Positions 30,154 through 42,518 of a stretch of 64,000 bases of DNA are shown here, in pieces. The notes under the pieces are model-generated. The model was not told where the DNA came from. It worked only from the letters and a program-made list of their open reading frames with translations, and searched no databases. The stretch's first letter is position 1. The number at the start of each line of letters is the position of its first letter. Made by a program: the position numbers and the translations under genes. The DNA comes from an uncultured Methylophilaceae bacterium (GTDB lineage Bacteria > Pseudomonadota > Gammaproteobacteria > Burkholderiales > Methylophilaceae), in assembly GCA_903899965.1 (NCBI GenBank), contig CAIULB010000029.1:1-64000 (forward strand). The letters are read 5' to 3'.

Positions 30154-31245
30154 TTAGATGCTTTTAAGGCCTGAATTTACGTCAGCATTTTGAGCGCGAT
30201 TGCGAAGCGCATGGTCGATTAACACCAAAGCCAACATCGCTTCAACGATAGGCGTGGCGCGGATGCCTACACAAGGGTCATGACGACCTGTGGTTTGCAT
30301 CATCACTGGCTGACCATTTTTATCAATTGAATTACGCTCTTGCGGAATACTTGAAGTTGGTTTGAACGCAACATTCACGCTGATCTCTTGACCGCTAGAA
30401 ATGCCGCCCAAAATACCGCCTGCATGATTCGTTGCAAAGCCATTTGGTGTGAGTTCATCGCTGTGCACACTGCCACGCTGAGCAATAGATTCAAAGCCAG
30501 CACCAATCTCAACGCCTTTTACTGCATTAATGCCCATCATGGCATAAGCAATTTCAGCATCTAAACGATCAAAAATAGGCTCACCCCAACCCACTGGCAC
30601 ACCTTCGGCAATGACAGTAATTTTTGCACCGACTGAATCACGCTCAGAACGCACATTGTCTAAATAAGCTTCTAGCTCAGGCATCATCGCCATATTAGGC
30701 GTAAAAATTTTATTATCTGGATGCTGCAAATTATCCCAACTTACAAAAGGAATATTGAGTTCGCCAAGTTGGCTCAAGTAGGCACGAATCGTCACGCCAT
30801 ATCGTTGCTTCAACCATTTCTTAGCAATCGCACCAGCGGCAACGCGCACTGCGGTTTCGCGGGCACTTGAGCGACCACCACCACGATAATCGCGGATGCC
30901 GTATTTTTGGATGTAAGTGTAGTCCGCATGACCTGGACGGAAGGTGTCCATAATCTTGCTGTAATCTTGACTGCGTTGGTCTGTGTTGCGAATCAATAAA
31001 CCAATCGGCGCGCCTGTGGTTTTACCTTCAAATATGCCAGAAAGAATCTCAACGCTATCTGCTTCGCTACGTTGCGTCACATGGCGAGAAGTGCCTGGTT
31101 TACGTCTATCCAAATCAATCTGCAAATCTTCAACCGACAGTTCCAAACCTGGAGGACAGCCATCTACCACACCGCCGATGGCAGCGCCATGTGATTCACC
31201 AAATGAAGTGAGCGTAAATAATGTACCAATGGTATTACCAGACAT
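30154..31245 (-). CDS. aroC: Chorismate synthase
   Basis: AroC converts EPSP to chorismate with reduced FMN, the last step of the shikimate pathway. Signatures are [18 protein letters not shown] at the N-terminus, [20 protein letters not shown], then [10 protein letters not shown], and the C-terminal [20 protein letters not shown]. The protein is 363 residues. Confidence 0.97.
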   Translation of the reverse strand: MSGNTIGTLFTLTSFGESHGAAIGGVVDGCPPGLELSVEDLQIDLDRRKPGTSRHVTQRSEADSVEILSGIFEGKTTGAPIGLLIRNTDQRSQDYSKIMDTFRPGHADYTYIQKYGIRDYRGGGRSSARETAVRVAAGAIAKKWLKQRYGVTIRAYLSQLGELNIPFVSWDNLQHPDNKIFTPNMAMMPELEAYLDNVRSERDSVGAKITVIAEGVPVGWGEPIFDRLDAEIAYAMMGINAVKGVEIGAGFESIAQRGSVHSDELTPNGFATNHAGGILGGISSGQEISVNVAFKPTSSIPQERNSIDKNGQPVMMQTTGRHDPCVGIRATPIVEAMLALVLIDHALRNRAQNADVNSGLKSI

Positions 31246-31359
31246 AAGATTTCTCTTTAATTAGCGCAACAAATAAGCATAAGTTTACCATAAGCCACAC
31301 GCGCGTTGCGGCGCTGAAATAGTGCATAGCAATTGAATAAAACCCGAGACTGCACCGTT

Positions 31360-31890
31360 TTAAATCTGTCGCCACGTGCCTAATGGCAAATCATCTAAGG
31401 TGTGATTGCCGATGGCATAGCGAATCAAGCGCAAGGTTGGAAAGCCCACCTTTGCTGTCATGCGACGTACTTGGCGATTTTTACCTTCTGAAATTTTAAT
31501 CTCCAGCCATGTGGTGGGAATGGCCTTGCGCTCTCTAATTGGGGGGTTGCGAGGCCATAAATTAGCAGGCTCTGGAATGATGTTGACTTGCGCTGGGACT
31601 GTCACAAAATCACCCAAATCCACTCCTTTTAAAAGTGGCATTAAATCTGCTTGTGTAGGAGCGCCCTCGACTTGCGCCCAATAAGTTTTGATTTCTTTGT
31701 ACTTTGGGTGCGAAACACGGTGTTGAAGTGCGCCATCATCGGTTAAAATAAGCAAACCTTCACTATCCGTATCAAGTCTGCCAGCGGCATAAATATTTGG
31801 GATAGCAATATAATCAGCCAATGTTTCGTGATTTTCGTGTGCGCTAAATTGACACACCACGCCGTAGGGCTTATTGAACAGAATTAACAT
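31360..31890 (-). CDS. rluE: RluE-like 23S rRNA pseudouridine synthase
   Basis: This protein belongs to the RsuA/RluB/E/F group of pseudouridine synthases. The catalytic Asp is in [19 protein letters not shown], an early [15 protein letters not shown] begins the fold, and the C-terminal motif [20 protein letters not shown] is complete. At 176 residues it is short and lacks an N-terminal S4 domain, which matches RluE rather than RluB or RluF. The expected target is a 23S rRNA uridine; the exact position is by analogy to RluE. Confidence 0.9.
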   Translation of the reverse strand: MLILFNKPYGVVCQFSAHENHETLADYIAIPNIYAAGRLDTDSEGLLILTDDGALQHRVSHPKYKEIKTYWAQVEGAPTQADLMPLLKGVDLGDFVTVPAQVNIIPEPANLWPRNPPIRERKAIPTTWLEIKISEGKNRQVRRMTAKVGFPTLRLIRYAIGNHTLDDLPLGTWRQI

Positions 31891-31956
31891 AGCACTCAGT
31901 TTTTAATTTTTTAAGATTTTTATTTTTCAAGTTTTAACACATAGGGTTTATCAAGC

Positions 31957-33195
31957 ATGTCATCCAAAATCATGGTTCCAAACTTTGGTGAAAAAATCAC
32001 CGTTAACGCAGATAACACTTTGAATGTGCCTAATCAGCCCATTATCCCATTTATTGAGGGTGATGGCATCGGGGTCGATATTACGCCACCAATGCAAAAG
32101 GTGGTGGATGCGGCTGTTGAAAAGGCTTACGGCAGCAAAAAGAAAATCGCTTGGATAGAGGTTTTTGCTGGCGAAAAAGCAACTAAGGTTTACGACAAAG
32201 ACACTTGGTTGCCTGAAGAAACCATGAAAGCTGTGAAAGATTACGTTATCTCAATCAAAGGCCCGCTCACAACGCCGGTGGGCGGTGGCATTCGTTCACT
32301 CAATGTGACATTGCGCCAAGAGCTGGACTTATACGTTTGCTTGCGCCCAATTCAATATTTCACTGGCGTTCCTAGCCCTGTGAAGCACCCAGAAAAAACC
32401 GACATGGTGATTTTCCGTGAAAATACTGAAGATATTTACGCAGGCATTGAATGGGCAGCTGGCACACCAGAAGCCGAAAAAGTAATTGGATTTTTGAGTG
32501 ACATGGGTATGCGCAAAAAAATCCGCTTCCCAGAGTCTTCAGCGATTGGCATCAAGCCAGTTTCAATTGATGGTAGCAAACGCTTAATCCGTAAAGCGAT
32601 TCAATACGCGATTGATAATAACCGTAAATCTGTGACAATTACCCACAAGGGCAACATCATGAAGTTCACCGAAGGTGGCTTTAGAGACTGGGGTTACGAA
32701 CTTGCTAAGCAAGAATTTGGCGCAGTGGAAATTGATGGTGGCCCATGGTGCAAACTGCCTAACGGCATCATCATTAAAGACTGTATCGCTGATGCATTCT
32801 TACAAGAAATCTTGTTGCACCCTAGCGATTACGATGTAGTTGCTGCACTTAACTTGAATGGTGACTACATGTCTGATGCGCTTGCTGCACAAGTCGGCGG
32901 CATTGGTATTGCGCCTGGTGCAAACTTATCCGATACAGTTGCAATGTTTGAAGCCACACACGGCACAGCGCCTAAGATTGCGGGTAAAGACATTGCCAAC
33001 CCAAGCTCAATAATCCTTTCCGCTGAAATGATGCTACGTCATTTAGGCTGGGTAGAAGCGGCTGATTTAGTACTAAAAGGCGTGGGTAAAGCGATTAATG
33101 CTAAACGTGTCACGCATGACTTCTCATCTCAAATGGAAGGGGCAACACAAGTGGGTAGCGCGCAATTTGGCGAAGAAATTATCAGACAAATGTAA
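31957..33195 (+). CDS. icd: NADP-type isocitrate dehydrogenase
   Basis: Icd oxidatively decarboxylates isocitrate to 2-oxoglutarate. The 412-residue protein is of the homodimeric E. coli type. Landmarks are [20 protein letters not shown], the substrate loop [20 protein letters not shown] (Ser in RSLN), [29 protein letters not shown], and the C-terminal [15 protein letters not shown]. No regulatory kinase gene is adjacent. In methylotrophs of this family the TCA cycle is often incomplete and Icd supplies 2-oxoglutarate for biosynthesis; that role here is inferred. Confidence 0.96.
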   Translation: MSSKIMVPNFGEKITVNADNTLNVPNQPIIPFIEGDGIGVDITPPMQKVVDAAVEKAYGSKKKIAWIEVFAGEKATKVYDKDTWLPEETMKAVKDYVISIKGPLTTPVGGGIRSLNVTLRQELDLYVCLRPIQYFTGVPSPVKHPEKTDMVIFRENTEDIYAGIEWAAGTPEAEKVIGFLSDMGMRKKIRFPESSAIGIKPVSIDGSKRLIRKAIQYAIDNNRKSVTITHKGNIMKFTEGGFRDWGYELAKQEFGAVEIDGGPWCKLPNGIIIKDCIADAFLQEILLHPSDYDVVAALNLNGDYMSDALAAQVGGIGIAPGANLSDTVAMFEATHGTAPKIAGKDIANPSSIILSAEMMLRHLGWVEAADLVLKGVGKAINAKRVTHDFSSQMEGATQVGSAQFGEEIIRQM

Positions 33196-33221
33196 TTCGC
33201 TGATTTAGACGCTATAAAACA

Positions 33222-33258
33222 AAAAAAGGCTTGAAGCTAAAAACTTCAAGCCTTTTTT
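33222..33258. terminator. Bidirectional terminator between icd and the cold shock gene
   Basis: GGCTTGAAG (33228-33236) and CTTCAAGCC (33244-33252) form a 9-bp stem with a 7-nt loop, extended by A-run and T-run pairing on the outside. Confidence 0.93.
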
Positions 33259-33303
33259 AATCTTAGCAACATTAAAGTTGAGCTAAGACTTTATGCAGGT
33301 TAA

Positions 33304-33507
33304 TTAACCTTTTTGAATGTTAGACGCTTGTTTGCCCTTAGGACCTTCGGTAACATCAAAGCTTACGCGCTCACCTTCCTTTAAACTCTTGAAGCCAGAA
33401 TCTACAATCGCTGAGAAGTGAGCGAACAAATCATCGCCACCATCATCAGGTGTAATAAAACCAAAACCTTTTGCATCATTGAACCACTTTACGCTACCTG
33501 TTGCCAT
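33304..33507 (-). CDS. Cold shock domain protein (CspA family)
   Basis: This 67-residue single cold shock domain protein binds single-stranded RNA and DNA as an RNA chaperone. Both nucleic-acid motifs are present: [15 protein letters not shown] (RNP1) and DLFAHFSAI (RNP2). It ends QASNIQKG. Whether it is cold-induced cannot be decided, but a long 5' leader of about 108 nt is predicted from the upstream promoter, as is usual for csp genes. Confidence 0.95.
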   Translation of the reverse strand: MATGSVKWFNDAKGFGFITPDDGGDDLFAHFSAIVDSGFKSLKEGERVSFDVTEGPKGKQASNIQKG

Positions 33508-33622
33508 TTGTTACTTCCTTACTAAACTAAAAAGGGAGGCACCCCCAAAAGTTTGCATTTCAAAATACCAATTCTGTTTGTACAGCATGATCTAAATTCG
33601 AAATCTCAAACGCCTGTTCGCT

Positions 33623-33651
33623 TTTTTACTTTTTCTTGTTTTTGCTGTCAA
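33623..33651 (-). promoter_or_regulatory. Predicted sigma-70 promoter of the cold shock gene
   Basis: On the minus strand TTGACA (33651-33646) is followed 17 nt later by TAAAAA (33628-33623). The -35 is perfect and the -10 is weak. The start would be near 33616, giving a 5' leader of about 108 nt before the ATG at 33507. Confidence 0.55.
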
Positions 33652-33665
33652 GATTTTTTACATTC

Positions 33666-34385
33666 TTATTTCTTAGGCGATACAACCAAAGCCTTTTCAA
33701 TTTCAGTCGCAGGATAAGCACCTAACATACGCTTTCCATCGGCAAAGAAAATCGTCGGTGTACTGGTTACGCCCAATCGACGAGCCAAAGCCGCAACCTT
33801 ATCAATGGGTGAATCGCAACTGCCAGCTTTTTTAGGCAACTGCGCATTTAGCGCCCAATCTTGCCAAGCTTTATTTCTATCAGGGGTACACCAAATCGCT
33901 TTAGCTTTGTTGGCCGCATCAGGATGCAACTGCTCCAAAGGCATCAAGAAAGTGTAAATGGTCACGTCAGTAATATTGCTCAATTCGTTTTGTTCTAAAC
34001 GCTTACAAAATGGACAGTCAGGGTCTGAAAATACCGCCATTTTGCGACTGCCATTACCCTTCACCACTTTAATCGCTTGGTCAAAAGGCAAGGCTGAAAA
34101 ATCAATCTTAGACAAATCCGCCAAGCGGTCACCCGTCACATCTTTTTTAGTTTTCGAATCGACCAAATGGCCTTCGGCAATCAAAAAGCTAAACTTGTCA
34201 TCGGTGTAAATAATTTGGCCGTTCATGTACACCTCATAAAGACCTGCATAAGGTGTCTTCACAACGCTTTCTACTGACATTTTTGGGTAAGCCGCTTCAA
34301 CGGCTTTTTTAAGCGAAGCTTCATCAGCCCAAACGCTTGCAGCGTAAATTGAAAGAGTTGCTGCAATGAGTGATTTTTTTAACAT
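33666..34385 (-). CDS. dsbC: Thiol:disulfide interchange protein DsbC
   Basis: DsbC is a periplasmic disulfide isomerase. The 239-residue precursor has a signal peptide (MLKKSLIAATLSIYAASVWA) and an N-terminal dimerisation domain with SVVKTPYAGLYEVYMNGQIIY. The thioredoxin domain carries the active site CPFC in FSDPDCPFCKRLEQNE. The cis-Pro loop TSTPTIFFADGKRM is intact, and a second Cys pair (WCTPDRN and GSCDSP) is seen. Its presence fits envelope proteins in the window that need correct disulfides, such as LptD, but no operon links them. Confidence 0.94.
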   Translation of the reverse strand: MLKKSLIAATLSIYAASVWADEASLKKAVEAAYPKMSVESVVKTPYAGLYEVYMNGQIIYTDDKFSFLIAEGHLVDSKTKKDVTGDRLADLSKIDFSALPFDQAIKVVKGNGSRKMAVFSDPDCPFCKRLEQNELSNITDVTIYTFLMPLEQLHPDAANKAKAIWCTPDRNKAWQDWALNAQLPKKAGSCDSPIDKVAALARRLGVTSTPTIFFADGKRMLGAYPATEIEKALVVSPKK

Positions 34386-34425
34386 GTTTTTCCTATTAAA
34401 TTTCTTATCGTTTTTTGTAAAAGAT

Positions 34426-35616
34426 TTAAATCAGCGCTTGCTTCATCAAAGCACGTTTAAGCATTAGATGCTTATTCGGTAAGCTCAAACCCCAATTGCG
34501 CGCGGCTCTGACCAAAGCCTGTTTGCTATCGAAGGCGCCATATAGTCCATGCGTTAAACCTTGCATCGCCAACAAATCGGCTTTTCTGGCACGTTCATAG
34601 CGACGAAGCACAAATCGATCGCCAATGTCTGCCAACGGATTTCGCTCAGCAAGCACCTGTGCCAACTCCACCACATCGCGGAAACCAAGATTCACGCCCT
34701 GACCTGCCATCGGATGGACTTGATGCGCTGCATCACCGACCAGCGCAAGTCTATTAGCAATGAGTGCACTCGCGTTTTGCTTTACCAGCGGAAAAGCAAC
34801 CGGAGGCGTAATGCAATGCATCTTACCCAACGTATTGCCACCAGCTTGCACCACATATTCTGCCAATTCGGCTAGACTTAATGCCATTAAATTTTGCGAA
34901 TGCTTGGTAGAAAACACCATCGAAATTCTATTTCCTGTCAAAGGCAACCAAGCCAAAATACCGTCCTCTAAAAACCATTGTCTTGCGATATTTTGATGCG
35001 GCAATTCCACCTCAAAATTAGCAACAACGCCGACATGCTCATACACGGTTTTTTGTTGGCTTAAGCCCGCTTGCGCTCGCACCCAAGAGTTACCGCCATC
35101 AGACCCAATCATCAGTTTTGCTGTTAACTGCTGACCATTCGCTAGCTGTAAAGCGGCGCCTTGCGCATTCAATTCAACTGAAGTCCCTTCAGCGCCAATC
35201 AACACATCCACGTCTAATGTTTTCAGTTCGTCCCATAGCGCTTGCTGCAAAGCGCTATTTTCAAGGATGTACCCGAGGTTATTCGCAAAAACATCTTCCG
35301 CATTGAAATTTAAGGCTTCAATGTTCGAATCACCCGAAATTTGCATGGCATCAATCGGCGTAATTCTTTCGGCGTTCATGCGTTGCCAAACGCCTAAATC
35401 TTTCAACCAATCTGCATTACCGGGGCTGATTGCATAAATACGACTATCCCACTCACCATTAGCCAATTCAACTAAAGGCAACTTTTTATCGACTAAAGCC
35501 ACTTTAAAACCTTGCTTAGCCAAAGCCACTGCAGCAGAAGCACCTACCAAGGAAGCGCCAACAATCACGATATCGTAATGTTTTGTCGTTGCACTCAACT
35601 TAGCCTCGACTCCCAA
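34426..35616 (-). CDS. FAD-dependent ubiquinone biosynthesis hydroxylase (UbiH/UbiF/VisC family)
   Basis: This 396-residue flavoprotein monooxygenase hydroxylates the ring of a ubiquinone precursor. The N-terminal FAD motif IVGASLVGASAAVALAKQG, the middle LMIGSDGGNSWVR and the C-terminal GDAAHQVHPMAGQGVNLGFR are all clear. It overlaps ubiH by 17 nt, so two related hydroxylases are co-translated. Which carbon this one modifies (the UbiI, UbiF or UbiM role) cannot be told from sequence alone. Confidence 0.9.
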   Translation of the reverse strand: MGVEAKLSATTKHYDIVIVGASLVGASAAVALAKQGFKVALVDKKLPLVELANGEWDSRIYAISPGNADWLKDLGVWQRMNAERITPIDAMQISGDSNIEALNFNAEDVFANNLGYILENSALQQALWDELKTLDVDVLIGAEGTSVELNAQGAALQLANGQQLTAKLMIGSDGGNSWVRAQAGLSQQKTVYEHVGVVANFEVELPHQNIARQWFLEDGILAWLPLTGNRISMVFSTKHSQNLMALSLAELAEYVVQAGGNTLGKMHCITPPVAFPLVKQNASALIANRLALVGDAAHQVHPMAGQGVNLGFRDVVELAQVLAERNPLADIGDRFVLRRYERARKADLLAMQGLTHGLYGAFDSKQALVRAARNWGLSLPNKHLMLKRALMKQALI

Positions 35617-36763
35617 AACTCATTTTTCTGACTAAACGAGATTTCACAGGCTTGAGTAAATCAAGCATCCCCAAGCTCATACCGCGCAGGCCTGAAACGC
35701 CAACGATATCGTTAGAAAATAAATTGACTAAAAAGTCGGTAAACAGCAATCCCCTTTGGGTGTCTGTTTTACGGCCCTGTTGGTAGACGCGCATCATGGC
35801 ATCTTGCCCCCAAGCCTCTGGCGAAGTTTGCGCAATTTGTTGCGCCAACTCATAAGCGTCTCGCAAACCAACATTAAAACCTTGTCCCGCCACGGGGTGC
35901 ATGGTTTGTGCGGCATTACCAATCACCACCAAATGCGGCGCGGTGACTGGATTGAGATATGAAAGTTTAAGTGGAAAAGTAAGACGCTTGCCCACGCTTA
36001 AAAAGCGCCCGACGCGATCGCCAAAATGTTGATGCAATTGACTCAAAAATGCTTCATCTTCCAGCGCCATGACTTCAGCCACTTCCGCTTGTTTGCCAGT
36101 CCACACCAATGAAAAGTCTTCGCCATTTGGCAACAATGCAACGGGCCCCGTAGGCGTAAAACGCTCATAAGCGATATTGTCGTGCGGCCATTCACATTTT
36201 ACCTTGGTCACCAGTGCATCGTGCCCATACATTTTGGTTTCACGCTGTATGCCAGGAATATCGCCCAAGCTGCGGCCGCCGTCAGCCAGCACCAAGAGTG
36301 CGCTACTTAACTGTTGTGATTGCGATTGATGGTTAAAGCTGACGGTCGCTTTTTCAAGCGATGGCTCAATATGCGTAGCTTCAGCTTCGTAAATGACATT
36401 CACACCATTAAAGTCAGCCAAGGCTTCATCCAAAGCTTTCGCGAGTGCCCCATAAGAAAGCACATAGCCCAAAGAGGGAAAATCGTGGTCTTGGGCTTTA
36501 AGCAAGCTGCGCCCAAAACTGCCGCGCTGTGAAATATGAATGGTATTAATAGCTGTGGCTTGGCGCTCTAATTTTTTCCAAACGCCTAACTTTTCCAGAA
36601 TTGCACGACTACCGTATGAAAGCGCTAAAGCACGCTGATCTTGATAAGCGGCGCCTTTGGCTCGCGCTTCTAACATGGTCGCTGCGATGCCTTTGTACTG
36701 AAGCGTCAGCGCTAAAGTTGCGCCTACTGGGCCACCACCAACGATAAGCACCGACTCAGTCAT
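35600..36763 (-). CDS. ubiH: 2-octaprenyl-6-methoxyphenol hydroxylase UbiH
   Basis: This second flavin monooxygenase has 387 residues. The FAD-binding start is LIVGGGPVGATLALTLQYKG, and the C-terminal motif is GNAAQTMHPVAGQGFNVGLR. Asn and Gln at the GDAAH positions are as in E. coli UbiH, which supports this name over UbiF or UbiI. It overlaps both its neighbours: 8 nt with pepP upstream and 17 nt with the second hydroxylase downstream. The pepP-ubiH-ubi order is the same as in enterobacteria. Confidence 0.92.
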   Translation of the reverse strand: MTESVLIVGGGPVGATLALTLQYKGIAATMLEARAKGAAYQDQRALALSYGSRAILEKLGVWKKLERQATAINTIHISQRGSFGRSLLKAQDHDFPSLGYVLSYGALAKALDEALADFNGVNVIYEAEATHIEPSLEKATVSFNHQSQSQQLSSALLVLADGGRSLGDIPGIQRETKMYGHDALVTKVKCEWPHDNIAYERFTPTGPVALLPNGEDFSLVWTGKQAEVAEVMALEDEAFLSQLHQHFGDRVGRFLSVGKRLTFPLKLSYLNPVTAPHLVVIGNAAQTMHPVAGQGFNVGLRDAYELAQQIAQTSPEAWGQDAMMRVYQQGRKTDTQRGLLFTDFLVNLFSNDIVGVSGLRGMSLGMLDLLKPVKSRLVRKMSFGSRG

Positions 36764-38066
36764 CGCGCATCAAAGCCTCAATCTCAGCCACCGTTTTTGG
36801 CGCAGCTTTGGTGATAATTTCACAGCCGCTTTCGGTCACGACTGCATCATCTTCAATACGGATGCCGATGTTCCAAAAATGCTCAGGCACATTATCCGCA
36901 GGGCGCACATAACAGCCAGGCTCCACGGTCAAAGCCATACCTTTTTCCAGCATGCGCCAATTGCCTTGTTTGTCTTTATACTCACCCGCGTCATGCACAT
37001 CCAAGCCGAGCCAATGACCAGTACGGTGCATATAAAACTGACGGTAGCTGCCAGTTTCTAATACCTCTTCAGGACTGCCTTTACACAGACCAAAATCTAT
37101 AAAGCCGCGAATGAGCACATCTAAAGCCGCTTCGTGGGGCGCATTCCAGTGATTACCTGGTGAGATTTTTGCGATTGCGGCGGCTTGCGAGGCTAACACC
37201 AACTCATACAAATCTTTTTGCGCCGCGCTGAATTTTCCATTCACAGGGAAAGTGCGGGTAATGTCTGAGGCATAACCATCTAGCTCGCAGCCCGCATCAA
37301 TCAATAGCAAATCACCATCACGCAATTGAGCGTTATTGGCGTTGTAATGCAAGGTACAAGCATTGGGTCCGCCTGCAACGATACTGGTATATGCTGGCGC
37401 TTGCGCGCCTCGACGGTAAAACTCGTGCAGAAATTCCGCCTCAACTTGATATTCCATCATGCCAGGCTTGGAAAATCGCATGGCACGCAGATGTGCCCCT
37501 GCAGCGATATTGGCTGACTGGCGCATGGTTTCGATTTCGTAAACAGACTTACACAAACGCATTTCATCTAAATACTTGCGCACATCCACCACTTCATCCG
37601 GGGCACTGACGCCTGTTCTGGCTTGTGAGCGCAATTGATTGAGCCAAGCGGTGACACGACTATCCCAAGCTGTATCTGCACCTAAGCTGTAAAACAGTTT
37701 AGATTGATTCGCGATTAATTTAGGCGCAGTTTCATCTAATTGGTGAATAGAATAGGCTTCATCAATACCAAACTCAGCAACCGCCGCGGCAGGTCCATAG
37801 CGGAAGCCGTCCCAAATCTCACGTTCCATGTCTTTATCACGGCAGAACAATACCGTTTTAGGCTCAGTGCCAGCGATGATAAATAAAACCGATTCAGGCT
37901 CTTTGAAAGCAGTGAGATAGTAAAAGTAGCTATCAAAGCGGAATGGGTAATGACTATCGCGATTGCGAATGAGCTCAGGTGACGTGGGTATGATTGCTAC
38001 ACCCTCGACCATTTTTTGCATCAAGCGATGACGTCTTGCACTAAATTCATTCAAATTAATTGCCAT
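36756..38066 (-). CDS. pepP: Xaa-Pro aminopeptidase (aminopeptidase P)
   Basis: PepP is a dinuclear manganese peptidase that removes N-terminal residues preceding proline. The 436-residue protein has an N-terminal AMP_N domain (FSARRHRLMQKM), then the pita-bread catalytic domain. Metal ligands are in LLIDAGCELDGYASDITRTF (two Asp), HRTGHWLGLDVHDAGEYKD (His) and the Glu-containing LEKGMALTVEPGCY and IGIRIEDDAVVT. It heads a coupled pepP-ubiH-ubi block and follows murU by 12 nt. Confidence 0.95.
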   Translation of the reverse strand: MAINLNEFSARRHRLMQKMVEGVAIIPTSPELIRNRDSHYPFRFDSYFYYLTAFKEPESVLFIIAGTEPKTVLFCRDKDMEREIWDGFRYGPAAAVAEFGIDEAYSIHQLDETAPKLIANQSKLFYSLGADTAWDSRVTAWLNQLRSQARTGVSAPDEVVDVRKYLDEMRLCKSVYEIETMRQSANIAAGAHLRAMRFSKPGMMEYQVEAEFLHEFYRRGAQAPAYTSIVAGGPNACTLHYNANNAQLRDGDLLLIDAGCELDGYASDITRTFPVNGKFSAAQKDLYELVLASQAAAIAKISPGNHWNAPHEAALDVLIRGFIDFGLCKGSPEEVLETGSYRQFYMHRTGHWLGLDVHDAGEYKDKQGNWRMLEKGMALTVEPGCYVRPADNVPEHFWNIGIRIEDDAVVTESGCEIITKAAPKTVAEIEALMRDD

Positions 38067-38078
38067 AAAATTTTCTTA

Positions 38079-39751
<1,673 letters not shown>

Positions 39752-39950
39752 TTTATCTATCCATCAACAAAAATTATTTGAGGCTAAAAACGCTAAAACT
39801 GCCATTTTTATTGTTCAAAAAAGCTAAAAAAACACATCTTTAGGCTATCATACGGGGATAACAAAAAAGCTGCGTGAGAGACTATTTACTGTGCGATTTT
39901 ATCACCCAAAAAGAAACACGCGCTTAATTTAATATTCGCGAATACTGATA

Positions 39951-42518
39951 TTGAAATTTACCTCATTTATTTTTAGTGCAATCCTTGTTGTTTTAAGGAC
40001 GCAAATTGCTTGGGCAGATGACATCAAGTCATCTGAAAGCATGGCTGAGAGCAACACAACTGTGGGGCTTACACTCGACCACGAACTACTGCAAACAGCA
40101 GCCTCCTTTGAAGCGAACGATCAGTCTCCCATTCCAAAAACGGATATTCGTATAAAGCTACGAATGAGCAAAAGTATTAATAATTTTGACAGTCTTAACA
40201 ATCTAGAAGACAGTCAACCGCTCGACGAGTTAAGCATTAAAAAAGAATTGGATAATGAAAAAACTATCATTGCTAATGGTGGTGTGATCATTGAAGGAGA
40301 CCGCATTGAGGAGCTTCTGGACCGAAACCTGACAGTTCTTGGAAAGGGCCTGTTGAAAAACAAAAGCTCATCAATTAGTGGCGATCGCATTGAGTTCGAC
40401 CTCATCAATCACTCACTAACGTCATCAGGAAACGCCATATTTGACAACAAAGATTTACTTGCAAAAGGGCCTCAGCTTTATCAGAACATTGATAATTCAA
40501 CTGGTGAAATGGTAGCTCCTGTTTTTACACTTTACAAAAGCATTTTCACGGTAGCCCCTGACAGAACGATTTTAGGAGGATCAATAAGCCCCGGACAATC
40601 TCCTTTAACGTTTAGCGAGTACAAACAAAACACGAGCAAAGATAATCAGAATAAGACCCCCCAAGGCAGAGGCGATGCTGACATGCTTTATTTTGATGGA
40701 GAAACAAAAAAGCGTCTTATTAATGCTAGATACACCACGTGTTCGACCAACTCAGATGATTGGTACATCAACTCAAAAGAAATTACTCTAAACACAGAAT
40801 CTAATAAAGCAGTTGCTGAAAACGCCACAATTGAGTTTAAAAAAATCCCCATCATCTACACGCCATGGATGAGCTTCCCATATGCCAACCAAAGACAATC
40901 AGGCTTTATTAATCCTACAATGGGGAGCACTACTAGCAGCGGATTTGAGCTAGACCTGCCTATATATTGGAACATATCACCAGATATGGATGCAACTGAG
41001 ACAAATCGTTACTTAAGTAAACGTGGTCTACAATTAAATGGTGAGTTTAGATATTTACTGGATGAAAATAAATCTTACGGTATTGAACAAGTTCAGTACT
41101 TAGCTAATGACAACTTAACACACAAAGACAGATACTTCATTGGCTCATTTAACAAACAAGATTTTGGTAACGGCTTGAGTATGGGGATCAACTATAACCG
41201 GGTATCAGACAATCAATATTTCTCAGACCTATCAACACAGATATTAATAACTAGCCAGGTCAATCTACCTCAACAATTTACATTGAATTACAACAAATAT
41301 GGTTGGCAATTTGGAACAACAATTGAAAAGTTTCAAAACCTAGATCTTTCCTCGTATGCTTACGAGCGCTTACCCCAAATCTCACTCAACCGGAATGATA
41401 ATTTCGACTGGGGAAAAACCTCACTACAAAACCAATATACTGAATTTCAAATTGATCCGCTTGCCACATCTCAAGCAGTAAAGTCAGGCTCCCGATTCCT
41501 CACTCAAGCAAGTGCAAGTTTCCCAATGAATAGTGCATATGGATTCATAACTCCAAAAATTGGATTTAATTATGCAGGCTATAATTTGACAGATGTAAAT
41601 CAAAATATTGCAACCACGCAATACGGCACAACGCTTGACCAATCATCAACAAGAAATATTCCTATTTTCAGTTTAGATAGTGGTCTTTTCTTTGACAGGG
41701 AAGCAACATACGGGAATGAATCCTATACACAAACTTTGGAGCCGCGCCTATTCTATGTTTACATCCCATATCAAGACCAATCAAAAATGCCAGTATTCGA
41801 TAGTGGACTGGCCGATCTTAATATGGGCACACTTTTCTCAGAGAATCAATATGTTGGTGGGGATAGAGTTAACAATGCAAATCAATTAAGCATAGCAATC
41901 AGCTCACATATAATTGACTCAAACGGGAAGCAATTATTCGGGGTTTCTTTAGGAGAGCGGGTTTATTTTACAAACCAACGCGTATACTTGCCTGGCGAAA
42001 CAGTTCGAAGTGGAGATCGATCTGATTTAATAGGAACAGCGTCTGCAAACATCACAAATGCCTTAAAAGTTAATTCTGCTTTAGATTACGATACTGATTC
42101 TGGACAATTAGTGAAGGGGAATATTGGCTTACGTTACAATCCAACCCCAGGAAAAAGCTTAAATTTAAGCTATCGATATACGAAAGACATCTTAAATCAA
42201 GTAGTTGGCTCTACCCAATGGGCAATTGGTCATGGATATTATGCTCTTGCAAATCTTAACTATTCAATTTTAGACGGGAAAACTGTCGAAATGATCACAG
42301 GTATTGAGTATGATGCAGGCTGCTGGCAATCACGACTTGTAGTTCAAAGGGTACAAACGTCAGCCTCTCAAGCAAACTATGCGTTCTTCTACCAGCTTGT
42401 TCTTGGAGGAATGACTTCTATTGGCACAAGTCCACTTGATATTCTTCATAGAACCATTACTGGATATAAAAACAGCTCTATGATTCCTGATAATTACAGA
42501 CAAGAATACAATGAATAA
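39951..42518 (+). CDS. lptD: LPS-assembly protein LptD
   Basis: LptD is the outer membrane barrel that inserts lipopolysaccharide, working with LptE. The 855-residue precursor has a signal peptide (KFTSFIFSAILVVLRTQIAWA). An OstA-type jelly-roll follows around residues 105-200 (IIANGGVIIEGDRI and SSISGDRIEFDL), then the long C-terminal barrel with PWMSFPYANQRQSGFINPT. The start is TTG at 39951, because no ATG precedes the signal peptide. Only two cysteines are visible, Cys264 and Cys791, against four in E. coli. It overlaps surA by 8 nt, joining LptD with its chaperone. Confidence 0.93.
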   Translation: MKFTSFIFSAILVVLRTQIAWADDIKSSESMAESNTTVGLTLDHELLQTAASFEANDQSPIPKTDIRIKLRMSKSINNFDSLNNLEDSQPLDELSIKKELDNEKTIIANGGVIIEGDRIEELLDRNLTVLGKGLLKNKSSSISGDRIEFDLINHSLTSSGNAIFDNKDLLAKGPQLYQNIDNSTGEMVAPVFTLYKSIFTVAPDRTILGGSISPGQSPLTFSEYKQNTSKDNQNKTPQGRGDADMLYFDGETKKRLINARYTTCSTNSDDWYINSKEITLNTESNKAVAENATIEFKKIPIIYTPWMSFPYANQRQSGFINPTMGSTTSSGFELDLPIYWNISPDMDATETNRYLSKRGLQLNGEFRYLLDENKSYGIEQVQYLANDNLTHKDRYFIGSFNKQDFGNGLSMGINYNRVSDNQYFSDLSTQILITSQVNLPQQFTLNYNKYGWQFGTTIEKFQNLDLSSYAYERLPQISLNRNDNFDWGKTSLQNQYTEFQIDPLATSQAVKSGSRFLTQASASFPMNSAYGFITPKIGFNYAGYNLTDVNQNIATTQYGTTLDQSSTRNIPIFSLDSGLFFDREATYGNESYTQTLEPRLFYVYIPYQDQSKMPVFDSGLADLNMGTLFSENQYVGGDRVNNANQLSIAISSHIIDSNGKQLFGVSLGERVYFTNQRVYLPGETVRSGDRSDLIGTASANITNALKVNSALDYDTDSGQLVKGNIGLRYNPTPGKSLNLSYRYTKDILNQVVGSTQWAIGHGYYALANLNYSILDGKTVEMITGIEYDAGCWQSRLVVQRVQTSASQANYAFFYQLVLGGMTSIGTSPLDILHRTITGYKNSSMIPDNYRQEYNE

